Shown: positions 8,221 through 15,418 of the stretch, in pieces | How the letters are laid out: every line of letters begins with the position of its first letter | Numbering within the stretch: the first letter of the stretch is position 1 | Assembly (NCBI GenBank): GCA_023454395.1 | Contig: JAEYFY010000032.1 | Location: 1-21,508, forward strand | DNA: 21,508 nt | Direction: 5' to 3' | DNA from: Pseudomonadota bacterium | Lineage (GTDB): Bacteria; Pseudomonadota; Gammaproteobacteria; Enterobacterales; Enterobacteriaceae | Made by a program: the position numbers and the translations under genes | The notes under the pieces: model-generated | Told to the model about the DNA's origin: nothing | Database searches by the model: none | What the model saw: only the letters and a program-made list of their open reading frames with translations

Positions 8221-10959
8221 ATGGAACTCGATCAGCAATGGCAACGTCCCTCACCCGATGATCTGCTCGCTTCAACGCGAACAACAACTCGTGGACGACT
8301 AAAAATATTCTTTGGTGCTTGTGCGGGTGTAGGAAAAACTTACGCCATGTTGCAAGAGGCTCAACGCCTCCACCAGCAAGGTATTGATGTACTTGCGGGG
8401 GTTGTTGAAACACACCAAAGGCAAGAAACGGCTGCGCTACTTCACGGATTACCTTTATTGCCGCCACAACGTATTCATCATCATGGTAGAAAGCTTGTCG
8501 CATTTGATTTAGATGCTGCATTAGCCAGACACCCTGCGGTGATCTTAATGGATGAACTGGCATTTAGTAATCCTCATAAATGCCGGCATCCTAAGCGTTG
8601 GCAAGATGTGGAAGAACTGTTGGATGCAGGTATTGATGTACTCGCTACAATAAATGTACAACACATTGAAAGTCTTAATGATATCGTAGGAAGTATTACT
8701 GGCATTCGTGTTCAAGAGACGATCCCTGACTATATTTTTGATAGTGCTGATGAAGTGGTTATGGTGGATCTACCGCCTGACGATCTACAACAACGTTTGC
8801 ACGAAGGCAAAGTATATCTAGCCGGACAAGCAGAACGCGCCATCGAACACTTTTTTCGTAAAGGTAATTTAATCGCACTACGAGAATTAGCTTTACGCCG
8901 TATGGCAGATAGAGTTGATACACAAGTTAAAGAGTTTCGAGATAGCCAAGGAACGGCTCCTGTTTGGCACACAACAGATAGTCTGATGGTCTGTCTTGGC
9001 GCTCATGGCGGTAACGATAAATTAGTTCGCACGGCAGCGCGTTATGCTGCCGCCTTTGGTTGCCAATGGCATGCTATTTATGTTGAAACCCCTAAGCTCC
9101 ACCAAATTGGAGAGCATAAACGCCGAGCTATTTTGCACTCTCTAAAACTGGCACAACATTTAGGTGCAAGAGCCGCGATCCTTTCTGATAACCAAGCTGA
9201 AAAAGCCGTGATCCGTTACGCCAGAGAGCATAATCTTGGAAAAGTGATTATTGGTCAGCGTGCTTACCAAAAATGGCAATGGCTAAAACGCTGGGTACGG
9301 ATGCGTTTTGCAGAAAAATTAGCACGCTACGCCCCCGATCTCCATGTTATTAGTGTTGCTCTCAATGATGAGGAAATTCGTTATAAAACCAAAACAGCAC
9401 CACTGCAAAATGATAAATGGCGACAAGAGATAAAAGGCTATTTAACAGCGATTGGATTATGTTTAGCGATAACCTTATTCTCTCGCACATTTCTATTAGC
9501 ACTTGATAAAGCCAATTTAGTGACACTCTATTTATTGGGTGTTGTATTAATTGCCCTCTTTTTTGGTCGTCGCCCTTCTATTTTTGCAGCATTAATCAAC
9601 GTCATTAGTTTTGACTTATTTTTTGTACAGCCCCACTTTTCGCTCGCTGTACTCGACATGCAATATTTGATCACTTTCACCGTCATGCTTATTGTAGGAT
9701 TAGTGGTCGGTAATTTAACTGCGGGTATGCGTTATCAAACTCGCGTTGCACGTTATCGAGAACAACGCACTCGTCACTTATTTGAAATGACAAGAGAACT
9801 GGGTCGAGCGGTAACGTTACAAGATGTTGTTCGCACCAGTTACCATTTTTTATCAAGTGCGTTTGATGCAAAAGTTTGTTTGTTGATCCCTAACAAACAA
9901 GGTGAATTAACACCTTTTCATGCACAAGGTATGGGGCATTTACCTATTGATAATGCAATTGCACGCTGGTGTTGCGATAAAGACCAAATTGCCGGTGCAG
10001 GCACAGATACTCTGCCAAGTGTGCCTTATCAATTACATCCGATCACCGCCTCTCAACAAGTTTTAGCTATTTTAGCGATTGAACCGAATAATCTTCGCCA
10101 ACTGCTTATTCCTGAACAACAGCAGCTATTGCAAACTTTTAATGGTTTAATTGCTAATGCGCTTGAACGATTACAACAGGCTGAAATTGCAGAACAATCT
10201 CGAATGAATATCGAACGAGAACAATTAAGAAATGCATTACTAGCCGCACTTTCTCATGATTTAAAAACACCGCTTACTGTGCTTTTTGGGCAATCAGAAA
10301 TTTTACTTCTCGATTTAAGTGCTGAAGGTTCATCCCATACAGAACAAGTTAACCAAATTCGACAGCAGATCCTCACAACCTCACGTTTGGTCAATAATTT
10401 ACTTGATATGGCACGCATTCAATCTGGCGGTATTCAAGTGAATTTACAATGGAATTCGTTGCAAGAAATTACAGGAAGTGCTATTCGTTCACTCTCTTAT
10501 TTACTTGATAAACATCCATTACAAATTGATATTCCGGCTGATTTACTGCTTTATTGTGATGGTAATTTAATTGAACGGGTTATCACGAACTTACTTGAAA
10601 ATGCAGTAAAATATACGACTCCAAATACAAAGCTCGGAGTAAGAGCCTATATTGAAGCCTCTAAAATTCATGTTGAGGTATGGGATGAAGGCAATGGTAT
10701 TCCGACTGACCAACTACAACTTATCTTTAATAAATTTTCACGCGCAGTAAAAGAATCCGCAATTCCTGGTGTTGGCTTAGGTTTAGCGATATGTAGCGCG
10801 ATTATTCGCTTACATGAGGGTGAAATTTGGGCTGAAAACAATAATTTCTCTGAAAACAATAATTTCTCTGAAAACCATAAAAAAGGTGGAGCAAGTTTCC
10901 ACTTTGTTTTACCTTTAAAATTACTCCCTGATATTGATGAGATTGAAATAAAACAGTGA
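8221..10959 (+). CDS. kdpD: Potassium/turgor sensor histidine kinase KdpD
   Basis: Membrane sensor kinase that phosphorylates KdpE. 912 residues (E. coli 894). Domains in order: N-terminal KdpD domain with Walker A GACAGVGKT (32-40) and the family stretch HPKRWQDVEELLDAGIDVL; a UspA-like domain (about 252-375); four closely spaced membrane segments (about 405-500); a GAF-like region; a dimerisation domain with phosphoacceptor H679 in LSHDLKTPL; and an ATPase domain with N-box NLLENAVKYT near 788, DEGNGIP near 822 and GVGLGLAI near 850. The C-terminal loop carries a perfect 18-bp in-frame duplication giving ENNNFS twice (872-883), absent from E. coli. No clear ribosome site precedes it, so it is probably coupled to kdpC. 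It overlaps kdpE by four bases. Confidence 0.96.
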   Translation: MELDQQWQRPSPDDLLASTRTTTRGRLKIFFGACAGVGKTYAMLQEAQRLHQQGIDVLAGVVETHQRQETAALLHGLPLLPPQRIHHHGRKLVAFDLDAALARHPAVILMDELAFSNPHKCRHPKRWQDVEELLDAGIDVLATINVQHIESLNDIVGSITGIRVQETIPDYIFDSADEVVMVDLPPDDLQQRLHEGKVYLAGQAERAIEHFFRKGNLIALRELALRRMADRVDTQVKEFRDSQGTAPVWHTTDSLMVCLGAHGGNDKLVRTAARYAAAFGCQWHAIYVETPKLHQIGEHKRRAILHSLKLAQHLGARAAILSDNQAEKAVIRYAREHNLGKVIIGQRAYQKWQWLKRWVRMRFAEKLARYAPDLHVISVALNDEEIRYKTKTAPLQNDKWRQEIKGYLTAIGLCLAITLFSRTFLLALDKANLVTLYLLGVVLIALFFGRRPSIFAALINVISFDLFFVQPHFSLAVLDMQYLITFTVMLIVGLVVGNLTAGMRYQTRVARYREQRTRHLFEMTRELGRAVTLQDVVRTSYHFLSSAFDAKVCLLIPNKQGELTPFHAQGMGHLPIDNAIARWCCDKDQIAGAGTDTLPSVPYQLHPITASQQVLAILAIEPNNLRQLLIPEQQQLLQTFNGLIANALERLQQAEIAEQSRMNIEREQLRNALLAALSHDLKTPLTVLFGQSEILLLDLSAEGSSHTEQVNQIRQQILTTSRLVNNLLDMARIQSGGIQVNLQWNSLQEITGSAIRSLSYLLDKHPLQIDIPADLLLYCDGNLIERVITNLLENAVKYTTPNTKLGVRAYIEASKIHVEVWDEGNGIPTDQLQLIFNKFSRAVKESAIPGVGLGLAICSAIIRLHEGEIWAENNNFSENNNFSENHKKGGASFHFVLPLKLLPDIDEIEIKQ
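10834..10869 (+). repeat. In-frame tandem 18-bp duplication inside kdpD
   Basis: The unit GAAAACAATAATTTCTCT occurs twice in perfect tandem at 10834-10851 and 10852-10869, followed by a partial third copy beginning GAAAACCAT. It encodes ENNNFS twice, in the loop after GEIWAEN near the kinase C-terminus. Replication slippage would change its copy number without breaking the frame. Confidence 0.9.
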
Positions 10960-11639
10960 CTCCATATAACATTTTAATTATTGAAGATGAAAAAGAGATC
11001 TTACGCTTTGTTCGGCTGGCTTTAGAGAACGAAGGATTTCGTGTTTATGAAGCCAATGAATGCCAACGAGGATTAATTGAAGCTGCATCAAGAAAACCTG
11101 ATTTAGTTATTCTTGATCTTGGTTTGCCTGATAAAGATGGTCTCTGTTTTATTCAAGACTTTCGCCAATGGAGTAGTACGCCCGTTATCGTACTTTCAGC
11201 GCGAGACTCAGAACAAGATAAAGTGAAAGCGCTTGATGCAGGAGCAGACGACTATCTGACTAAACCCTTTGGCATTAGTGAACTACTCGCCAGAGTCAGA
11301 GCATCACTACGCCGTTTTGTTAAACAAGAAACGCAGAGCGCACAATTTACGTTTGGTGATATTACAATTGATTGGGTTAATCGTATTGTTACTCGTCAAA
11401 ATGAACCTGTTCATTTAACACCGACAGAATTTCGTTTGCTAAGCGAATTGGTTAATAACAGCGGTAAAGTGCTCACTCAACGGCATTTAATGCAACATGT
11501 TTGGGGACCTAATTTCGTTGAACATAGTCACTATTTACGTATTTATATGGGACATTTACGCCAAAAACTAGAAACCGATCCCGCATGTCCGGTGCATTTA
11601 ATGACGGAAACGGGGATCGGTTATCGATTTATGCCTTAA
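10956..11639 (+). CDS. kdpE: KDP operon response regulator KdpE
   Basis: OmpR/PhoB-type transcription activator of kdpFABC. 227 residues (E. coli 225). Receiver domain with acidic pocket E10-D11, phosphoacceptor D54 in VILDLGLPD, and K103 in YLTKPF. The C-terminal winged helix runs from about 128, with HLTPTEFRLL, GKVLTQRHLMQHVWG and the closing ETGIGYRFMP, almost as in E. coli. It starts with GTG, whose last two bases belong to the kdpD stop (GTGA overlap), the usual coupled arrangement. It most likely acts on the operator at 3653-3674. Confidence 0.96.
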   Translation: MTPYNILIIEDEKEILRFVRLALENEGFRVYEANECQRGLIEAASRKPDLVILDLGLPDKDGLCFIQDFRQWSSTPVIVLSARDSEQDKVKALDAGADDYLTKPFGISELLARVRASLRRFVKQETQSAQFTFGDITIDWVNRIVTRQNEPVHLTPTEFRLLSELVNNSGKVLTQRHLMQHVWGPNFVEHSHYLRIYMGHLRQKLETDPACPVHLMTETGIGYRFMP

Positions 11640-11664
11640 CTAAAAGCTATTGGAGAAGAAATAA

Positions 11665-11694
11665 GGTTAATCTATTAATTAATCAGTTTTCTTG
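11665..11694. terminator. Weak, possibly bidirectional terminator between kdpE and the pirA-like gene
   Basis: GGTTAAT (11665-11671) pairs with ATTAATC (11678-11684), with one G-U, around a 6-base loop. AGTTTTCTTGTTT follows on the plus strand and TTATTTCTTC on the minus strand. The stem is AT-rich and weak, but it is the only hairpin I see in the 114 bp between these convergent genes. Confidence 0.3.
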
Positions 11695-11753
11695 TTTATA
11701 CAATATATACATACCTAACCCGCGTAAGATCTCTCCTGACCATCAAGTAAATG

Positions 11754-12056
11754 CTAATCTAAAATTTCAACGATAGCCGCACCCACCTTGGTATCATCCG
11801 AGTTAGTTACATTAACTCTGTAGTAGTAAAATGATCGTTCGGGTGCTGGAACCATAATCGTGTCATTGGGTTCAACCCAATATGTGGTATCGGGATAAAA
11901 AACATGTGATGGTGGCGCCCAGTAATTCACAACTTCTAATTTCGTTTCGCCATTATTAGTAACAATTACACTTTTACTAACTGTTGGAATGATAGGCTCA
12001 GCATCGTCCCATACTGTAACGGTTTCCAAAGGTTGAATAACATAATTAGTTGACAT
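11754..12056 (-). CDS. pirA: PirA-like subunit of a PirAB-type binary toxin
   Basis: A 100-residue protein, beta-rich in appearance, with no signal peptide. From recall it aligns along most of its length with Vibrio/Photorhabdus PirA: EPIIPTVSKSV against TPIIPEVGRSV, then a NNGE-type turn, a W/AP segment and SFYYYRVNV against AFYHQRIVV before a short C-terminal strand. PirA resembles Cry toxin domain II and may bind sugars or receptors; with PirB it forms a pore-forming complex. The frame also has an ATG at 12065, but that codon lies inside the ribosome site. AAGGA (overlapping the pirB-like stop) is eight bases before the ATG at 12056, so the shorter start is chosen. It follows the pirB-like gene by 11 bp, the reverse of the order in Photorhabdus and Vibrio. 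Homology seen by eye, not searched. Confidence 0.75.
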   Translation of the reverse strand: MSTNYVIQPLETVTVWDDAEPIIPTVSKSVIVTNNGETKLEVVNYWAPPSHVFYPDTTYWVEPNDTIMVPAPERSFYYYRVNVTNSDDTKVGAAIVEILD

Positions 12057-12067
12057 AACGCGCATCC

Positions 12068-13372
12068 TTAACTGTTTTTATATAGACTACTGACATATTG
12101 CATCGCAAGTTCATTATTATATATTGCTGAAATCGCTATCCCACACATTTGATGGCCAGATGATTGTATATATCCTGCAACATCAGAGACCACATACATG
12201 GAGTTAATTGAAAATGGGCTGACTAAAGTGACTTCTTGTATAGAGTCATCATCAGGATGCTGACCTGCTACCATTGTATTATTAAGATTAGTGGTGAACT
12301 CAATTTGTGAAACAAAAGATTCCGCTCTCACGGACACCTGATTAATAAACTCACCACCATCAGCATTAATATTCATTTTATTTTGTCCAACATTAAATGA
12401 GTAATTGTTATTTGGCGTCATACCCATTTCATATTGTTCATCAGACCCACTACAGGTAAACATTAACCCAGTAGTTCGATGTGACACTGACAGGTCTGTA
12501 TAAACATCGATAAAATTAATATAGCCATCTGGATAAGATGTTGGGTCCTGATATAAAGATCCCTGGATGTTTGTAGAAGGCATCATTGAGTTATCAGCTA
12601 CTTCAGCAAATGCCATAGGCACTGAGAAATTTTGCCCGTCTAGGCTTATAAGCTTATAGAAAGATCCAGCTGCCATGACTGGAACGTAGTAATTTTCCAG
12701 CGGTGCAGGCGCATTATAATCTTCATAATCCCCTGACCATAGTTCATTAAATAAAGACACACTGGTTTCATAATATAACTTAACACTAAAGTAGGTCTGT
12801 ATATTGTTAAGATAAGTACTGCCTATTGCCGAATTTATTGGAGATAAATAACTCTTGGAGCTTTGAACATCAGATTGAAGCAATGACTTTAATTGATTAA
12901 CTTGATCTTGACTTAATCCTAATTCATTAGAGTATTTAATACCTTCAAGATATAAGGCAATTTTTAAATTCATAGTGGCGACAAAAAGTGGAGCAAATGC
13001 ATATTCGAAATTAGTCCCTTTTATTTTGAAGTTTTCTTCAATTCCAATTATATCTACAACCACTGTCATCAGTTCAGGGCCAGCAGTATCATATTGGGCA
13101 TTAATTAACTGCTCATTGATAAATGATACTTTATCCTGAAGCTCATTTACTGCGGCCACAAGGCGATTCCAGTCGTCCTCTTGAATATCTTCATTAATAA
13201 GGTTTTGTACTTCCTGTTTAATCGTGCTCCATATATCTTCCTTATTTGTTGGCCATAAAAGACCAAAAATGGTGCTTAGTACACCTCCGACCACTGGGAT
13301 CTGACTGATACCATAATGTATTATCGGACCGATATCAGATAAACCATCATTAAGCTTAAGTGTAGATGACAT
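12068..13372 (-). CDS. pirB: PirB-like, Cry-type pore-forming toxin subunit
   Basis: 434 residues, close to Vibrio PirB (438) and Photorhabdus PirB (about 420). The N-terminal half is helical, like Cry toxin domain I: residues 21-41 match the PirB pattern G-[IL]-S-x-I-P-x-x-G-G-x-L-S-T with a following WP; a helix with IGIEENFK at 109-116 matches LIGLEENFK of PirB; and FAPLFVATMNLKI (126-138) fits the hydrophobic central helix. The C-terminal half (about 235-434) is beta-rich, like Cry domain III, with GGEFINQVSV (339-348) and GHQMCGI (406-412), the latter matching GHFICGM of PirB. There is no signal peptide, as in known PirB. AAGAGG precedes the ATG by six bases. The frame is intact and followed by the PirA-like gene. 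Function as a toxin is inferred from these alignments recalled by eye. Confidence 0.8.
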   Translation of the reverse strand: MSSTLKLNDGLSDIGPIIHYGISQIPVVGGVLSTIFGLLWPTNKEDIWSTIKQEVQNLINEDIQEDDWNRLVAAVNELQDKVSFINEQLINAQYDTAGPELMTVVVDIIGIEENFKIKGTNFEYAFAPLFVATMNLKIALYLEGIKYSNELGLSQDQVNQLKSLLQSDVQSSKSYLSPINSAIGSTYLNNIQTYFSVKLYYETSVSLFNELWSGDYEDYNAPAPLENYYVPVMAAGSFYKLISLDGQNFSVPMAFAEVADNSMMPSTNIQGSLYQDPTSYPDGYINFIDVYTDLSVSHRTTGLMFTCSGSDEQYEMGMTPNNNYSFNVGQNKMNINADGGEFINQVSVRAESFVSQIEFTTNLNNTMVAGQHPDDDSIQEVTLVSPFSINSMYVVSDVAGYIQSSGHQMCGIAISAIYNNELAMQYVSSLYKNS

Positions 13373-13437
13373 ATTTAACCTCTTAAGTTATAGAATGATA
13401 AAAAAACAGAATGAGTGATTTAATGTGTTTTCTCTCG

Positions 13438-13466
13438 ATTAGTTTCCACCCTTGCCAGAAACTAAT
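13438..13466. repeat. 9-bp inverted repeat in the pirBA leader
   Basis: ATTAGTTTC (13438-13446) and GAAACTAAT (13458-13466) are perfect reverse complements separated by 11 bases. The repeat lies about 65 bp before the pirB-like start. It could be a dimeric regulator site or an mRNA hairpin in the leader; there is no T-run to suggest a terminator. Confidence 0.6.
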
Positions 13467-13473
13467 AAATTAA

Positions 13474-13523
13474 AAACCAATAAGAAAAACTTATCTTTAA
13501 ACCAATAAGAAAATCTTATCTTT
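13474..13523. repeat. Contiguous tandem 25-bp repeat with internal palindromes upstream of pirBA
   Basis: Two 25-base units starting AAACCAATAAG abut at 13474-13498 and 13499-13523 and differ at one base. Each contains a short palindrome: ATAAG-AAAAA-CTTAT in the first and ATAAGA-AAA-TCTTAT in the second. The array overlaps the -10 box of the candidate promoter and the likely start point, the place expected for a repressor operator. It is too short to be a CRISPR array. Confidence 0.8.
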
Positions 13524-13551
13524 TATAGTGCGGATGTACATAACTTTTCAA
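13522..13551 (-). promoter_or_regulatory. Candidate promoter for the pirB-pirA operon
   Basis: On the minus strand, TTGAAA (13551-13546) and TATAAA (13527-13522) are separated by 18 bases, fitting sigma-70 boxes at five of six positions for the -10 and four of six for the -35. A transcript from here would have a leader of roughly 140 nt containing the tandem and inverted repeats. The assignment is by eye; in such AT-rich DNA chance matches are common. Confidence 0.35.
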
Positions 13552-13641
13552 AGGGAAATGTAATAAATCTAACGCAAGGCAAAGTTTCGCAAGTTATTTC
13601 TATTATTTTCTTATATTTCAGTGATTTTTTCTAAAAATAGT

Positions 13642-13943
13642 CTATGCTTCGTTTGGGCAGTCTCTTAGCATTAAGGTATCATCAGGGGCGCTGTTGGTTA
13701 GCCAAAAACCCACCATCATTTTACTGTTCTCTTTGAGTATCACAGATTGACCTTTAGTTGTTGCATACCATTAGATTGTGATTCTAAGCGTGTATATCCG
13801 ACTGTATGTCTATTATTTGATAAAACACCATCAGGATTAAAAACAAAATGCTGTTTACTTCTATCTATTGTTAAACCCGTTTTATTATCTAAAAAACGTT
13901 GATGCCTAAATAACAAATTATCTCTAATTGGTTTAACATCCAT
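13642..13943 (-). pseudogene. Small frameshifted gene of unknown function
   Basis: The frame opening at ATG 13943 gives 67 residues starting MDVKPIRDNLLFRHQ and stops at 13740. A second frame, entered at 13770, reads WYATTKGQSVILKENSKMMV and continues for 42 residues to a TAG at 13642-13644. The two join sensibly if one T is restored in AATGG (AATTGG), giving a run of about 100 residues through QSN-WYATTKG. I therefore read it as one gene broken by a one-base deletion. I do not recognise the family. The supposed ATG lies inside a TATAAT-like box and has no ribosome site, so the true start may differ or be lost. It could instead be a sequencing error in an intact gene, or not a gene at all. 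Confidence 0.35.
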
Positions 13944-14222
13944 TATATCTATGCCAATTTTTTATTCTTTATTAAATTTCCTTTCTCCTATTACTTTTTT
14001 TAATATCTTTATTATTCTCATAAAATTAGCCTTATTAAAAATAAATTTAACTCAATCAATAAAAATATATAAACTATGTCATTCAATTAATGGATAAAAT
14101 ACTTTATCAGTGAATTTTATTTAACACCTTACCTTAAATGGATTATTTACCTTCTTGAATATTATTTATGAAATTTCATCGTTAAGTAAAAATACCAACA
14201 TTAAATAATTAAATTAATAAAA
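13944..14222. other. AT-rich gap without recognisable genes
   Basis: Very AT-rich sequence between the broken small gene and the terminator of the yhiI-rbbA-yhhJ operon. I see no open frame with a ribosome site, no tRNA and no insertion-sequence ends. A purine-rich GGAGAAAGGAAA on the minus strand near 13980 is not followed by a start codon at the right distance. Confidence 0.5.
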
Positions 14223-14264
14223 AACCTATTCCCTTCTATATTTAATAATAGAAGAAAATAGGTT
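14223..14264 (-). terminator. Terminator of the yhiI-rbbA-yhhJ operon
   Basis: The arms 14223-14239 and 14248-14264 pair as AACCTATT/AATAGGTT and TTCTAT/ATAGAA around a small internal mismatch and an 8-base loop. On the minus strand the hairpin is followed by TTTTTTATT. It lies 26 bp beyond the yhhJ stop codon. Confidence 0.75.
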
Positions 14265-14290
14265 AATTTATCGATTAATATTTAAATTTA

Positions 14291-15418
14291 TTAGGCCATA
14301 GCCGAAATGGTTTTTCTAAAACGTAATAAAGCTAATGAAAAAAACACCGAGCCAATAACAATTAAGATAATGAATTGAGGCCATACAATCGAGAAGTCAG
14401 CACCACGATATAAAATAGCTTGGGCTAAGCTAACAAAGTGTGTAGTGGGCATTGTTTGCATTACATCCTGTACAAACTGAGGCATACTTTCTCGTGATGT
14501 CATCCCTCCTGATAACATATTTAATGGCAACAAGACCATAATCATCAATAAACCAAATTGAGGCATTGAACGAGCCATTGTTCCTAAAAAAATACCTATT
14601 GAAGTTGTCGCAAATAAGCTTAAAGCAACACCACACATAAATAGTAGAACAGAACCTTCAATAGGAACATGAAGTAAAGATTTCACGACTAATACCAGCG
14701 ACATAACTGATGCCAATAATACAACCAATCCCATTGACCATATCTTAGAAAGCATAATTTCAAAGGGCGTTACAGGCATAACCAGTAAGTGTTCAATGGT
14801 GCCATGCTCTCGCTCTCTTATTAATGCAGCCCCCGTTAATACTATCGATAACATAGTGATATTATTGATAATTGCCATAACAGAACCAAACCAAGATTGT
14901 GTTAAATTCGGGTTGAAACTCATTCTAACTTCCAAATCAACAGGCAGTGGATCGTTGGTTCTATTTTTCGCTAAAAAGGTTTTTGCTTCACCCATTACAA
15001 TATTTTGAATATAGCTATTACCTAAGAAAGCTTGGCTCATTCTTGTTGCATCAATATTAACTTGTATTTCAGGTTTCCGACCAGCTAAGAGATCACGTTG
15101 AAAATTAGGCGGAATATCAAGTGCAAAGGTATATGTTCCTCTATCTAACAAACCATCAATTTGCTCAGGAGTAATCTCAGCGGGAGGTAAGAAATAAGGC
15201 ATATAAAAACTATTTACAATACGTGCAGATAGCTGTGATTTATCTTGATCAGCAACAGCAATCGGTGCGTGATGTAACGAGCCGGGTGTCACAGTTGCTG
15301 ATGAATAAATAGACACAGTAAAAGCAAACACAATTAACGCCAACATCGCTTTATCACGAGAGAGACTGCGTAGCTCTTTTACGCCTAAATTAAACACATT
15401 TTGAATTGTGCGCCACAT
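14291..15418 (-). CDS. yhhJ: ABC-2 type permease YhhJ
   Basis: Inner-membrane permease of the ABC-2 class. Its 375 residues equal the E. coli YhhJ length, and recall gives high identity throughout. One span at about 24-44 is followed by a periplasmic domain to about 175, with TPGSLHHAPIAVADQDKSQL, IPPNFQRDLLAGR and DATRMSQAF; then about five C-terminal spans, with ALIREREHGTIEHLLVMP and TMPTTHFVSLAQAILYRGA. The start abuts the rbbA stop (TAAATG), and AGGAGG lies inside the end of rbbA. It is last in the operon, before a hairpin terminator. The substrate is unknown; with RbbA and YhiI it probably forms an efflux or export complex. Confidence 0.92.
   Translation of the reverse strand: MWRTIQNVFNLGVKELRSLSRDKAMLALIVFAFTVSIYSSATVTPGSLHHAPIAVADQDKSQLSARIVNSFYMPYFLPPAEITPEQIDGLLDRGTYTFALDIPPNFQRDLLAGRKPEIQVNIDATRMSQAFLGNSYIQNIVMGEAKTFLAKNRTNDPLPVDLEVRMSFNPNLTQSWFGSVMAIINNITMLSIVLTGAALIREREHGTIEHLLVMPVTPFEIMLSKIWSMGLVVLLASVMSLVLVVKSLLHVPIEGSVLLFMCGVALSLFATTSIGIFLGTMARSMPQFGLLMIMVLLPLNMLSGGMTSRESMPQFVQDVMQTMPTTHFVSLAQAILYRGADFSIVWPQFIILIVIGSVFFSLALLRFRKTISAMA

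Noticed and set aside
11585..11776. 63-codon frame overlapping the kdpE end
   Set aside because: It mostly overlaps kdpE in another frame and then runs through spacer, with no ribosome site.
12057..12065. ATG at 12065 as the pirA-like start
   Set aside because: Its A is the last base of the AAGGA ribosome site, which is ideally spaced for the ATG at 12056 instead.
13474..13523. Tandem 25-bp repeat as a CRISPR array
   Set aside because: The two units abut with no spacers and no cas genes are present; an operator or slippage repeat fits better.
13740..13771. Programmed -1 frameshift in the small broken gene
   Set aside because: No slippery heptamer or downstream structure is visible at AATGG; a one-base deletion is simpler.
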